Below, piece after piece: positions 32,527 to 40,866 of a stretch of 64,000 nucleotides of DNA (positions within the stretch are counted from its first letter, which is position 1; each line of letters starts with the position of its first letter). The position numbers were made by a program, and so were the translations under genes. The notes below the pieces were generated by a model. That model did not search any database and was not told where the DNA came from. It saw nothing but the letters and a program-made list of their open reading frames with translations. The stretch comes from Deltaproteobacteria bacterium (GTDB lineage Bacteria > Desulfobacterota > Binatia > Binatales > Binataceae): contig DAHVFB010000002.1 in assembly GCA_027317185.1 (NCBI GenBank), forward strand, positions 22,672 through 86,671, given 5' to 3'.

Positions 32527-33813
32527 GTTCGGGACTAGCAATACGTCCCGCTTGGTGTCGTACGCTATCGCCATCGGATTGCCGAAGCCGGCGGCGGGAG
32601 TGCCGGCGGGCGCGTTGCGCAAGATCCGTTTTGGAGCCACGTTGCCAGAGGCGTCAAGGTCAAACACCTCGGCCTCATGGCCGAAGTTTGCCACCCATAG
32701 CTCCTTGCGAATCGGATCGAACGCCACGCCCATCGGATGGATGATGTGGGTCAGTGGCCCGCTGAGCGTGCGTACCGGCGCCACATCGCCGTTATCTCCG
32801 CGATGAAAAATCAGAACCTCGTTCGACGGCTCCTGGGCCACGGCGATTAAATTGTTCAGATTGTCGACCGCGATTCCGGTCGGCCAGTCGAGCTGGGTTT
32901 TCGGCCCTTGAATTACCTGCAGCGGGGCCGCATCCCCCTTCGCATCGCCACTGAACACTTCGACCGACGGGGGATAGTAATGTCCGCCGCCGTTGTAGTC
33001 CGCGTCCCAGTAGCCGCGCGACCAATTGCCATAATTGGTCACGAAAATCTTATCGCTCTTTTCGTCCCAGGCCACCCCATGCGGGTCGGCGAGTTTAGTC
33101 TTTAGTCCGCGGATCGACCGCAACGGTAACGCAGCGCCCTGCGCACCGAGGCGATAGAAGATAATCTGGGCGTTATGCTGGATTGCAACCGCCATCTGAT
33201 GGTGCTTCTGGCTGAGTGCAATTCCATACGCGCCATGCGGTACGGCCAAAGCGCGCGATTTGAAGTCGCCGTTCGCGGTATAGGGAAACGCGGCGACATC
33301 ATCGCCAATATCGTTTTCGGTGGTATACAGTTCATGCCGAACCGGGTCGAGCGCCACTCCGGCCGCGAAGGACAGATAGGTGGCGGGCCCCTTAATCCAG
33401 CCCTTGTATGGGGTTATGTCTTTCGCTGATGGCGGTCCGCCGGCGTCGATCGAGTAGACCAGCGCGCTTTTCAGATTGGTATCGCTTAGAACCGCCACCC
33501 CGTTGCGCGGATCGAGCGCGATGCCATTGAACTCGGGATATGGATCTTCGAGCGCACGGCATGGAGCTACTTCACCGCCCGGAATCTTCGACAAGACGGC
33601 TTCGAACTTCTCCGACACGCCTAAATTGTTAACCGAGGCATTCACCGGCGATCGCGAAGGTTGATTCATGCCGGATGGCGCAGCGCTGCCGTCCGGGGAG
33701 GACGCCGCGATTGCTTGATTCGATGAAAACCGGTTGCTGCCGTTGGTAGGTAAGAGCGCGAAGGCCGTGATGACGGCCGCGCCAATAGCTATCCTGAACC
33801 TTATCGATCTCAT
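32524..33813 (-). CDS. Secreted beta-propeller protein, N-terminal part ended by in-frame TGA
   Basis: 429 aa. An N-terminal signal peptide or membrane anchor (RFRIAIGAAVITAFALLPTNGS) is followed by a Ser/Ala linker and propeller blades with the repeat A-P-x-R-x-I-x-G-P-x-T-x-L-x-x-P-x-G-I-A-V-D and D-N-G-D-V-A-P. The function is unknown; similar NHL/SBBP-like secreted propellers are common in environmental bacteria. The ORF stops inside a repeat (YDTKRDVLLVPN then TGA), and the same frame continues the pattern for another 11 codons and the next ORF. See the finding on the in-frame stop. It is divergent from the PuuE-like gene. Confidence 0.75.
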   Translation of the reverse strand: MRSIRFRIAIGAAVITAFALLPTNGSNRFSSNQAIAASSPDGSAAPSGMNQPSRSPVNASVNNLGVSEKFEAVLSKIPGGEVAPCRALEDPYPEFNGIALDPRNGVAVLSDTNLKSALVYSIDAGGPPSAKDITPYKGWIKGPATYLSFAAGVALDPVRHELYTTENDIGDDVAAFPYTANGDFKSRALAVPHGAYGIALSQKHHQMAVAIQHNAQIIFYRLGAQGAALPLRSIRGLKTKLADPHGVAWDEKSDKIFVTNYGNWSRGYWDADYNGGGHYYPPSVEVFSGDAKGDAAPLQVIQGPKTQLDWPTGIAVDNLNNLIAVAQEPSNEVLIFHRGDNGDVAPVRTLSGPLTHIIHPMGVAFDPIRKELWVANFGHEAEVFDLDASGNVAPKRILRNAPAGTPAAGFGNPMAIAYDTKRDVLLVPN

Positions 33814-34005
33814 GCTTTGCGAATAGTGAATGCCTACTCAGGTGTCAACCTTTATCGCGTAAAAACGCACGGATCGGGTAAATTCGCCGCTCCTTGACTT
33901 GAAAGCGATCACCATGTTACGCCGCTCGCAGTAGCCCAGCGACTCCTTTATAACTCTGTTAATAAGAAGCTTCTCAGGTGCACTCACGGTCGAGGAAGAC
34001 AGGTT

Positions 34006-34869
34006 ATGCATCATAATCGATTTGACTATACGCCGGTTTCGAAACGGCCAATCATTAAATGGCCGAACGGCGCCCGGCTGGCGGTGTGGGTCATTCCTAA
34101 TATCGAATGGCACGAGTTCGATGGTCCCGGGGTCGGAACCAATCCACCACCCGGGTATTTGCCGGACATCCTGAATTTCGGTTGGCGCGATTACGGACTG
34201 CGTGCGGGTATCTGGCGCATGATGGACACCCTCGACCGTTTCGGCATGCGCGCCACGGTGGCCCTCAACGCGCTGGTCTGCGAGCACGTTCCGGAGATCA
34301 TCGCGGAGGGCAAAAAACGCAATTGGGAGTTCATGGGCCACGGCATGACGAACTCCCAACTGCTGGCCGGTCTCAGCCTCGACGACGAGCGCCGCGTAAT
34401 CAATCAGGTTTGCGATACGATCAAAAAACATGTCGGCACGGCTCCCAAAGGATGGCTCGGGCCGGCGCTGGCCGAGACCGTCAACACGCCCGACCTGCTG
34501 GCTGAGGCCGGCGTCAAATATGTCTGCGACTGGTGTAACGACGATCAGCCATACCCATTCAAAGTGAAGCAGGGCAGCCTGATTTCGGTGCCTTATTCGA
34601 TCGAGATCAACGACATACCGTTCTTTGTCGGCAAAGGCGCTACGGGCAAGGACTTTGGCGATGCCATCCAGGATCAGTTCGACGTGCTGTATGAAGAGGG
34701 CGCGAAGACCGGCAAGGTGATGGCGCTCGCGCTGCATCCGTTCCTCGTCAGCGTGCCTCATCGCCACAAGCACTTCGTGCGCGCGCTGGAGTACATCACG
34801 CGCCATCGCGATGTCTGGTTGACCACCGGCGGCGAAATCGCGGATTGGTATTACAAGCATTGTATGTAA
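34006..34869 (+). CDS. Polysaccharide deacetylase family protein (PuuE/allantoinase-like)
   Basis: 287 aa with a GAGGAAGACAGG sequence upstream. NodB-type (beta/alpha) barrel: RLAVWVIPNIEWHEFDGPG, GMRATVALNALVCEHVPEIIAEGKKRNWEFMGHGMTNSQLLAGLSLDDERRVINQ, GPALAETVNTPDLLAEAGVKYVCDWCNDDQPYPFKVKQGSLISVPYSIEIND, and ALHPFLVSVPHRHKHF. This variant, with GHGMTN rather than the H-S-x2-H zinc motif and the CDW..DDQP segment, belongs with PuuE-type allantoinases that act on C-N bonds without a metal. It is followed by an isochorismatase-family amidase (34 bp), a combination found in ureide, hydantoin or purine-derived N-compound catabolism. Confidence 0.88.
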   Translation: MHHNRFDYTPVSKRPIIKWPNGARLAVWVIPNIEWHEFDGPGVGTNPPPGYLPDILNFGWRDYGLRAGIWRMMDTLDRFGMRATVALNALVCEHVPEIIAEGKKRNWEFMGHGMTNSQLLAGLSLDDERRVINQVCDTIKKHVGTAPKGWLGPALAETVNTPDLLAEAGVKYVCDWCNDDQPYPFKVKQGSLISVPYSIEINDIPFFVGKGATGKDFGDAIQDQFDVLYEEGAKTGKVMALALHPFLVSVPHRHKHFVRALEYITRHRDVWLTTGGEIADWYYKHCM

Positions 34870-34903
34870 CCGGAGCCATCCGATGGCCCCCAAGGAGAAC
34901 GTC

Positions 34904-35614
34904 ATGAGGATTTGGGATTCATTCATCACCGATCGTGACAGGAAGATTTTCTCGGCGGCTGGGATGGGTCAGAAGGCGGGCTTTGGCAGCAATCTGGCTC
35001 TGATTATTATCGATGTTACCTACGCATTCACCGGCGAAGGCGATCCGATCGAGGAATCGGTCAAGCGCTATCCCATGAGTTGCGGCACGGAAGCCTGGGT
35101 TGGCGTCAAGCACAACCAGCAGCTTCTGGAAGCTGCGCGCCGCACTGGCATTCCGGTTTTCTACACCTTGACCGAATATCGCACCGACAAAGCCGATGTC
35201 GGTGGATGGGCCGGCAAGCAGGCGCAGGCCGCGCATCCTTCAATGATCGAAGGTTCCAAGGGCGCGCTAATCGTCGAAGATCTGACCCCCGCCGCGGGCG
35301 AACTCGTGATCTCGAAGAAAAAGCCCAGCGCGTTCTTCGGCACCCCAATCGTCTCGTATCTGGTTGAGCGGAAGATCGATACGGTGATCATCACCGGATG
35401 CACCACCAGCGGATGCGTGCGCAGCTCGGTGGTCGACGCTTTCTCGCTTAACTACAAAGTCATCGTGCCCGAGGAATGCTGTTTCGATCGCGGACAGGCT
35501 TCGCATGCGCTCAACCTGTTCGACATGCATCAGAAGTATGCTGATGTGATCCCGACTGCGGAAGTTATCGCGCAATTGGGTAAGCGGCCCTCGGCGCGGC
35601 AGGCGGCAGCTTAA
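34904..35614 (+). CDS. Isochorismatase-family amidohydrolase (N-carbamoylsarcosine amidase / maleamate amidase type)
   Basis: 236 aa from the ATG at 34904; AAGGAG lies 6 bases ahead, inside the longer ORF starting at 34883. Catalytic triad: Asp in LALIIIDVTYAF, Lys in ELVISKKKPSAFFGT, Cys in ITGCTTSGCVRSSVVDAFS. The GCTTSGCVR with two Cys is typical of N-carbamoylsarcosine amidohydrolase and of NicF maleamate amidase. It releases ammonia from a carbamoyl or amide. Combined with the upstream PuuE-like gene (34 bp) and the NicX-like gene 13 kb away, both readings are possible. A good terminator follows at 35662-35699. Confidence 0.9.
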   Translation: MRIWDSFITDRDRKIFSAAGMGQKAGFGSNLALIIIDVTYAFTGEGDPIEESVKRYPMSCGTEAWVGVKHNQQLLEAARRTGIPVFYTLTEYRTDKADVGGWAGKQAQAAHPSMIEGSKGALIVEDLTPAAGELVISKKKPSAFFGTPIVSYLVERKIDTVIITGCTTSGCVRSSVVDAFSLNYKVIVPEECCFDRGQASHALNLFDMHQKYADVIPTAEVIAQLGKRPSARQAAA

Positions 35615-35661
35615 CTTTGCCAACGCACTGAGCTGAGTCCGACTTGGATTGTTTCCCGAAG

Positions 35662-35699
35662 CTGGCGTCCGGCGGTTGCCGGGCGCCAGTTTAGTTTTT
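35662..35699 (+). terminator. Rho-independent terminator after the amidase gene
   Basis: CTGGCGTCCGGC, loop GGTT, GCCGGGCGCCAG, then TTTAGTTTTT. A stem of about 11-12 bp with a single T-G mismatch and a T run. It lies about 50 bp past the isochorismatase stop and ends the plus-strand PuuE-like/amidase operon, convergent with the ThDP enzyme. Confidence 0.8.
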
Positions 35700-35722
35700 C
35701 ACTGATCACCTATCGGCCGCCG

Positions 35723-37531
35723 CTACCACGGCCGGACCGTGCGCACGTCGATCACCGCGACGCCGCCTTGTTCGACGATCGCAACCGCTTCGCTCAGCGC
35801 CGTTTCCAGATCCTTCGCCGTGTCGATCGGACCTTTCGCCCACGCGCCGAAGCCTCGGCTCACGGTGGCGAAATCGATCTCGGGATTAAACATCGCGGTG
35901 CCAATCCAGGCGTTTTCCAGCGGTCGTTCCCGATGGCGCGCCATTTTCCGCTGATGCTCCTCATCGTTCATAAAGGAAAGATTGTTATCGATAATCGCCA
36001 GCAACGGAATGCTATAATGCACCGCGGTCCATAGCGCCGCCGCGGACATCACCATGTCGCCGTCGCCCAGAATCGCAACCGGAAGCTTGCCCTGCCGATG
36101 GGTCGCTAGCGCAGCGCCAACCGACGCGCCCGGCCCGTAGCCGATTCCGCCGCCGACGTTCGCGCCGAGGTAGTCGCCTACGCCCTGAAACTCCCACACG
36201 CCCTCGGGCCATCCTTTGATGGATCTTCCCGAAAGCACGTATTCCCGCCCCTTTAGCGCGTGCCACAACATATCGACCAGCCGCGCCCTTGAGACCCCCG
36301 ATTCGTTTGCGCGAGTAATTGCAGATTCGGCTTGATGGGCGCGAAGCGCGCGATGACGGTCGGTTAGCTTTGCGATTCGCGCCTGAATCCTGGCAGCGAT
36401 TTCCCGGTCAGCAGTGCGGGACTTAACCGCTTCGATCAACTGGCGCAGGCCGGCGATCGGATCGGCCAGCAGACGGATATCGGCGGGCGAGATATCACCG
36501 CCAACTCGCGACCATGAACGAAACGCGAAGTCATTCAATGACAGATCGATTACAGTCAGATTGGGCAGCGTAGCCGGGCGTCGTCCCTCCTCGTCGCCAT
36601 AGAGTCCCACCAGGTCGGGCACGTCGAGTACGTCGACCGCCAGCACCACATCTGCTTCCTTAAGAATCTGCGAATCGCCATTGAGGTTTTGTGGATGGCG
36701 GCTCGGAAACGATACGTGATTCATTTGATCGATGTAGGCCGCGCCGGTGGCCTCGACCAACTCGATCAGCGGAGCGGTTGCGCGCGGATCGTAGGCCAGG
36801 CTGCCGGCCGCGATCAGCGGCAGTTTCGCCGACAGCAAGGCCTCCGCCGCGCGCGCAATGGAAGCGGTATCGGCGCAGATCGACGCAGGCGCTTGGTAGC
36901 GCGGCAGCTTCACGTCGGGAAGCGGTAGCGGTCCCGCTAATGCGGTCTCCTGCAAAATCTTGTCGAGCGCGATATAGACCGGCCCATAGGGCGGCGTGGT
37001 GGCGATCTTATGTCCGCGCAGAATCGAACTGATCGCCGCCGCCGGGGTAGTCGGTTCATCCTCCCATTTGACAAATGGCCGGACCAGTTCACCCTGAGTG
37101 CTGGCCGAATGCGTGAAATCGATCCATCGCCGCCAGTTGGGATCGGACGGGCCTGCGCCGCCAAGGATCAGGAGCGGAGTGCGATCGCACCACGCGTCGT
37201 AGACCGCCATCGAGGCGTGCATCAATCCGACCAGGTTGTGACAGATCGCCAGGCCCGGCTTTTGCGCCACTTTCGCATAGCCATGCGCGAACGCCACCGC
37301 AATTTCCTCATGCGTGCACAGCAACACCTTGGGCGTTTGATTGCGATGGTGGTTGATTAATGAATCGTGCAGCCCGCGAAAGCTCGATCCGGGGTTCAGG
37401 GTGACGTATTCGTAGCCCAGCGCACCCAGCAGATCGACGATCACGTCCGATACATACTGCGGCTCTGGCCGTGGTCCCGCGAGCCCGACCGGGGTCTCGA
37501 TCTCACTGGTTTTGATGGTTCTGTTGTTCAT
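35723..37531 (-). CDS. Thiamine-diphosphate enzyme (acetolactate synthase/benzoylformate decarboxylase family)
   Basis: 602 aa with AGGTGA before the ATG. The three-domain ThDP fold is complete: PYR domain with the catalytic Glu in CTHEEIAVAFAHGYAKVAQKPG, a central domain (PLIAAGSLAYDPRATAPLIELVEATGAAY), and a C-terminal PP domain with GDGDMVMSAAALWTAVHYSIPLLAIIDNN, the metal-binding G-D-G...N-N motif. Candidates are decarboxylases or ligases of 2-oxo acids (benzoylformate, oxalyl-CoA, acetolactate). The GIGYGPGASVGAALAT segment is typical of this superfamily. It is on the same strand as the heme-oxygenase-fold gene (209 bp upstream), so it may use the same inducer. Confidence 0.9.
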   Translation of the reverse strand: MNNRTIKTSEIETPVGLAGPRPEPQYVSDVIVDLLGALGYEYVTLNPGSSFRGLHDSLINHHRNQTPKVLLCTHEEIAVAFAHGYAKVAQKPGLAICHNLVGLMHASMAVYDAWCDRTPLLILGGAGPSDPNWRRWIDFTHSASTQGELVRPFVKWEDEPTTPAAAISSILRGHKIATTPPYGPVYIALDKILQETALAGPLPLPDVKLPRYQAPASICADTASIARAAEALLSAKLPLIAAGSLAYDPRATAPLIELVEATGAAYIDQMNHVSFPSRHPQNLNGDSQILKEADVVLAVDVLDVPDLVGLYGDEEGRRPATLPNLTVIDLSLNDFAFRSWSRVGGDISPADIRLLADPIAGLRQLIEAVKSRTADREIAARIQARIAKLTDRHRALRAHQAESAITRANESGVSRARLVDMLWHALKGREYVLSGRSIKGWPEGVWEFQGVGDYLGANVGGGIGYGPGASVGAALATHRQGKLPVAILGDGDMVMSAAALWTAVHYSIPLLAIIDNNLSFMNDEEHQRKMARHRERPLENAWIGTAMFNPEIDFATVSRGFGAWAKGPIDTAKDLETALSEAVAIVEQGGVAVIDVRTVRPW

Positions 37532-37739
37532 CAGTCACCTGCACTTCTGCCCGGTTTAACGAAGAAATCGATCATGGGTTATGTTCAAACGGGGCTACTA
37601 TACAACAGCCATCGGCCGGCGCGAGCGCCGTGTCAGATGACGGCCCAGCGGCGGTCGTGATAGCGCGTCGGCGCCAAATCACCGATCGGGACTGGTACTG
37701 GCCCGCGAGACTCACTGAATCCAACCTTTTCAGCTCTCC

Positions 37740-38420
37740 TCACGCCGAGAGCATTGAATCGAAGCCTTTCCAGAAGCCATGACACAGTGTGCGCGCCTCG
37801 ACCAGGAACTCCTCCTCGTGGCCGGTGCCGGTCACCAGCCGATCGATCAGCCAATGTCCGGTCTCGCTGTGATCCTTGTCGGCTTCGTAATGGACGTCGA
37901 GAAACCGCAGATCGGATGGCTTCATGCCGTAATGCTCCTGCAGTCCGATTTGGAGCTTTTTGTAGGCGTGCACCTCCATCTCTTCGGACAGCCCAAAGCC
38001 GCCCAGGTAGCGCGGCTTCAAATAAGCAATCCGATAGAACAGGGCGTTGGAGGCGAGCGATTCTTCCGAACCGATCGAGTCGAGAAGCTGCGGGCGGGGC
38101 ATCCCCAGCGCCTGTTCCCACATCTCGCACAGCAATTCAGTATGGCCGGCGCTGTGGCTTAGCAATCCCAGCGCTTCTTCGGCAAAGTTTTGCGCGATAT
38201 GTTGTGCGGCATCCAGATCGAGTTCACGCAGCCGCAGGTAGGCCAGCGCCGCGAGCGGTCCCGAGTCCTTCACCGTCATCGCATAATGTTCGATCGGATA
38301 ACGCTTGAGTTGCTCCCTGGTCGCTTCGCCCCGGCTGACGAGCTCCACGTAAGGGTGCTTGGTCAGGTCGTACTCCCTGACGATCTTTTCGATTTCAGCA
38401 TAAAATTGTTTCTTATCCAT
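37740..38420 (-). CDS. Heme-oxygenase-fold diiron enzyme (TenA/PqqC-like)
   Basis: 226 aa from the ATG at 38420, preceded by GGGAGGTGA with 6 bases of spacing; the longer ORF is not used. All-helical HDO-type fold with likely metal ligands in KRYPIEHYAMTVKDSG, ALGLLSHSAGHTELLCEMW and LRFLDVHYEADKDHSETGHWL (E/H pattern), as in the CADD/UndA/SznF-central-domain group and PqqC relatives. Such enzymes oxidise amines, fatty acids or aromatic amino acids with oxygen. It is divergent from hyuA by 287 bp and ahead of the ThDP enzyme on the same strand. The exact reaction is open. Confidence 0.85.
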   Translation of the reverse strand: MDKKQFYAEIEKIVREYDLTKHPYVELVSRGEATREQLKRYPIEHYAMTVKDSGPLAALAYLRLRELDLDAAQHIAQNFAEEALGLLSHSAGHTELLCEMWEQALGMPRPQLLDSIGSEESLASNALFYRIAYLKPRYLGGFGLSEEMEVHAYKKLQIGLQEHYGMKPSDLRFLDVHYEADKDHSETGHWLIDRLVTGTGHEEEFLVEARTLCHGFWKGFDSMLSA

Positions 38421-38707
38421 GGGCTCACCTCCCGCTGAACACACTGTTTGTCCAAGAGGATCCGGCGACGTACGACTCCGGCGCCGACTCCATCGGGGAT
38501 AGATAATCAAACCGGCATTGTGCGTCTGTCAAACAAAAAGCTCTACGCCGCAATCGCGCCCCAGCCCAATAAGCGCCCCGAGTCTTGTCGATCGGTGAAC
38601 GGAGACTACAATCAAAGCCCCTGATAACCGCAAAAAACCTCGAACGGATTTCGCGCGGACGGCCGCTGTATACCGATGCAGGGAGCATACTGCCGGAAGG
38701 ATTTTGA

Positions 38708-40846
38708 ATGATGGATTATCTGGTCGGAATCGATATCGGTGGCACCTGCACCGATTGCGTCGTGATTGCAGGCGATGGGCGGGTGACGGTCGGCAAAGCC
38801 TTTTCCAGCCCACCGGATTTCTCGAGGGGCATTCTCGATGCGCTTTCGGTTGCCGCGCAATCGATCGGAATTACCTCGCGCGACATTCTCGCCAATACTC
38901 GCCTGTTCCTGCATGGCACCACGGTTGCCGAGAATGCGATGGTCGATGGCAACCTGGCGCGCGCCGCTCTGATCACCACCCGCGGCTTTGAGCATACGCT
39001 CTTCACTACGCGGGGCGGCTACGGCCGCTGGTCAGGACTGACGGAAGACGAAAAGCGCGATCCGGTCAACACCGACAAGCCTCCGCCAATTATTCCAATT
39101 GCGAATATCCGTGCGGTGCGCGAGCGCACCGACCATAACGGCCGCCTGCTGGCAAAGGTCGGCGAAGAAAACATTCGCGCGGCGGTTCGCAGTCTGGCGG
39201 GCGAGCAAATTGAGGCTTTGGGAATCAGTCTGCTGTGGTCATTCGTCAATCCGACCAACGAGCAGATCGTCGCCAGTATCGTGCGCGAAATGCGTCCCGA
39301 TTTGTTCGTTACGCTTTCCTCGGACATCGCGCCGATTCTGGGCGAATACGAACGCACGTCAACCGTCGCTTTGAATGTTTCGCTGGGCCCGGTGATCGCA
39401 CGCTATTTGAGCAATTTACTCGATGGACTCCGCCAGCTTGGTTTTGGAGGTAATCTGCTGGTGATGCAGGCGCACGGCGGATTGCTGCCGTTGGAGCAGG
39501 CGGCCGCACGACCAATTGGGATGGTGGAATCGGGGCCGGTAGGGGGACTGGTCGGATGCAAGCGGCTGGGCGACTTGATCGGCATCCGCAACGTGATTTC
39601 CGCCGACATGGGCGGCACCACGTTCAAAGTCGGCACCGTGCGCGACGGACTGATCGAGTATCAGCGTGAGTCGATGGTCCTGCGGTATCATTATTCGCTG
39701 CCTAAAATGGACGTGGTCAGCCTCGGCCTGGCTGGTGGCAGTGTGATTTCGATCGAACCGCGCACCCGTTCGCCGCGGGTCGGGCCGCGCAGCGCGGGTT
39801 CGTATCCGGGCCCGATCTGTTACGATCATGGCGGTACCGAGCCCACCCTGACCGATGTCGATGCGATCCTCGGCTATCTGAACCCAAGCTATTTTCTTGG
39901 CGGGCGCGCCCGGCTGAATATCGAAAATGCCCGGCATGAATTCGAGGCCCAAATCGCGAAACCATTGGGTATGCCGTTGATCGAGGCGGCCGCCGCGATG
40001 CACAAACTCGCCAATTCGATGATTTACGACCTGCTGCATAAAACCACCGTGCAGCGCGGCCTGGATCCCCGTGAATTCGCTCTGTTCTCGACCGGCGGCA
40101 CAGCCGGGATGCATCTGCCGGCGGTAGGTCAGGAATTGGGCGTCAAGAGTATCGTGGTGCCGCACTCGGCCTCGGTTCACGGAGCCTTTGGGCTGGCTAC
40201 CTCGGACATCGTCCATGAGGAACTGATCACCCGTCCGCAACGCCATCCGGCTGACTATCGAATGGTCGATGGAATTTTTAACGAAATGCTGGAGCGAATA
40301 CGCATCCAGCTCGAAGCCGAAGACTTCTCCAACGAGCGCGTCGAGTTCCATCGATCGATCGACGTGCGCTATCGCCGTCAGGTCCACATCCTGACCGTCC
40401 CGCTGGATGAAGGTTCACCTGCCATGCGGCGCAACCATCCCGCGTCAGTCACGGGCGAGATGCTTGACGCCACCGTTGCGCGGTTCGAGGCGCTCTACAA
40501 ACAGAAATATGGCGCCGACTCGACTTTTCGAGAGGCTGGGGTCGAGTTGGTTACCTTCCGGGTGCGCGGCGTCGGCCTGGTGCACAAGCCCGAGCTGCAA
40601 ATGGCGCCGCTTGGCGACCGTGACGCAAGCCCTGCTATTGTCGAGCGGCGCCCGGCCTACGTTCCCGATCTGGGACGGGTGGTCGAAACCACCGGTTACG
40701 ATTTCGAACATTTGCGCCCCGGCAACGTGATTCCGGGACCCTCGATTATTTGGACCCCGATTACGACCGTAGTGGTTGGCAGCCGTCAGACCACTGTCTG
40801 CGACGGCCTCAGGAATCTTATCATCACGGCTGCCGCCGCCGCGTGA
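38708..40846 (+). CDS. Hydantoinase/oxoprolinase/acetone-carboxylase family, A-type ATPase subunit
   Basis: 712 aa. The ASKHA-type ATPase fold shows in DYLVGIDIGGTCTDCVVI at the N-terminus, LFLHGTTVAENAMVDG, and SADMGGTTFKVGTVRDG, then a C-terminal beta domain. HyuA-type subunits hydrolyse ATP to activate carboxylate or enol for ring opening or carboxylation. The partner HyuB gene follows 20 bp downstream. Together they may be an ATP-dependent hydantoinase or, because of the tail on HyuB, an acetone/acetophenone-carboxylase-like enzyme. The divergent spacer before it (38421-38707) probably holds promoters for this and the heme-oxygenase-fold gene. Confidence 0.92.
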   Translation: MMDYLVGIDIGGTCTDCVVIAGDGRVTVGKAFSSPPDFSRGILDALSVAAQSIGITSRDILANTRLFLHGTTVAENAMVDGNLARAALITTRGFEHTLFTTRGGYGRWSGLTEDEKRDPVNTDKPPPIIPIANIRAVRERTDHNGRLLAKVGEENIRAAVRSLAGEQIEALGISLLWSFVNPTNEQIVASIVREMRPDLFVTLSSDIAPILGEYERTSTVALNVSLGPVIARYLSNLLDGLRQLGFGGNLLVMQAHGGLLPLEQAAARPIGMVESGPVGGLVGCKRLGDLIGIRNVISADMGGTTFKVGTVRDGLIEYQRESMVLRYHYSLPKMDVVSLGLAGGSVISIEPRTRSPRVGPRSAGSYPGPICYDHGGTEPTLTDVDAILGYLNPSYFLGGRARLNIENARHEFEAQIAKPLGMPLIEAAAAMHKLANSMIYDLLHKTTVQRGLDPREFALFSTGGTAGMHLPAVGQELGVKSIVVPHSASVHGAFGLATSDIVHEELITRPQRHPADYRMVDGIFNEMLERIRIQLEAEDFSNERVEFHRSIDVRYRRQVHILTVPLDEGSPAMRRNHPASVTGEMLDATVARFEALYKQKYGADSTFREAGVELVTFRVRGVGLVHKPELQMAPLGDRDASPAIVERRPAYVPDLGRVVETTGYDFEHLRPGNVIPGPSIIWTPITTVVVGSRQTTVCDGLRNLIITAAAAA

Positions 40847-40866
40847 ACCGTCGCAGGAGATAGGAA

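Noticed and set aside
33838-34929. Minus-strand ORF of 363 aa
   Set aside because: Antisense of the well-supported PuuE-like gene; Arg/His-rich with no family signature.
39416-40387. Minus ORF of 323 aa within HyuA
   Set aside because: Antisense shadow of the A-type subunit; no start context or domain.
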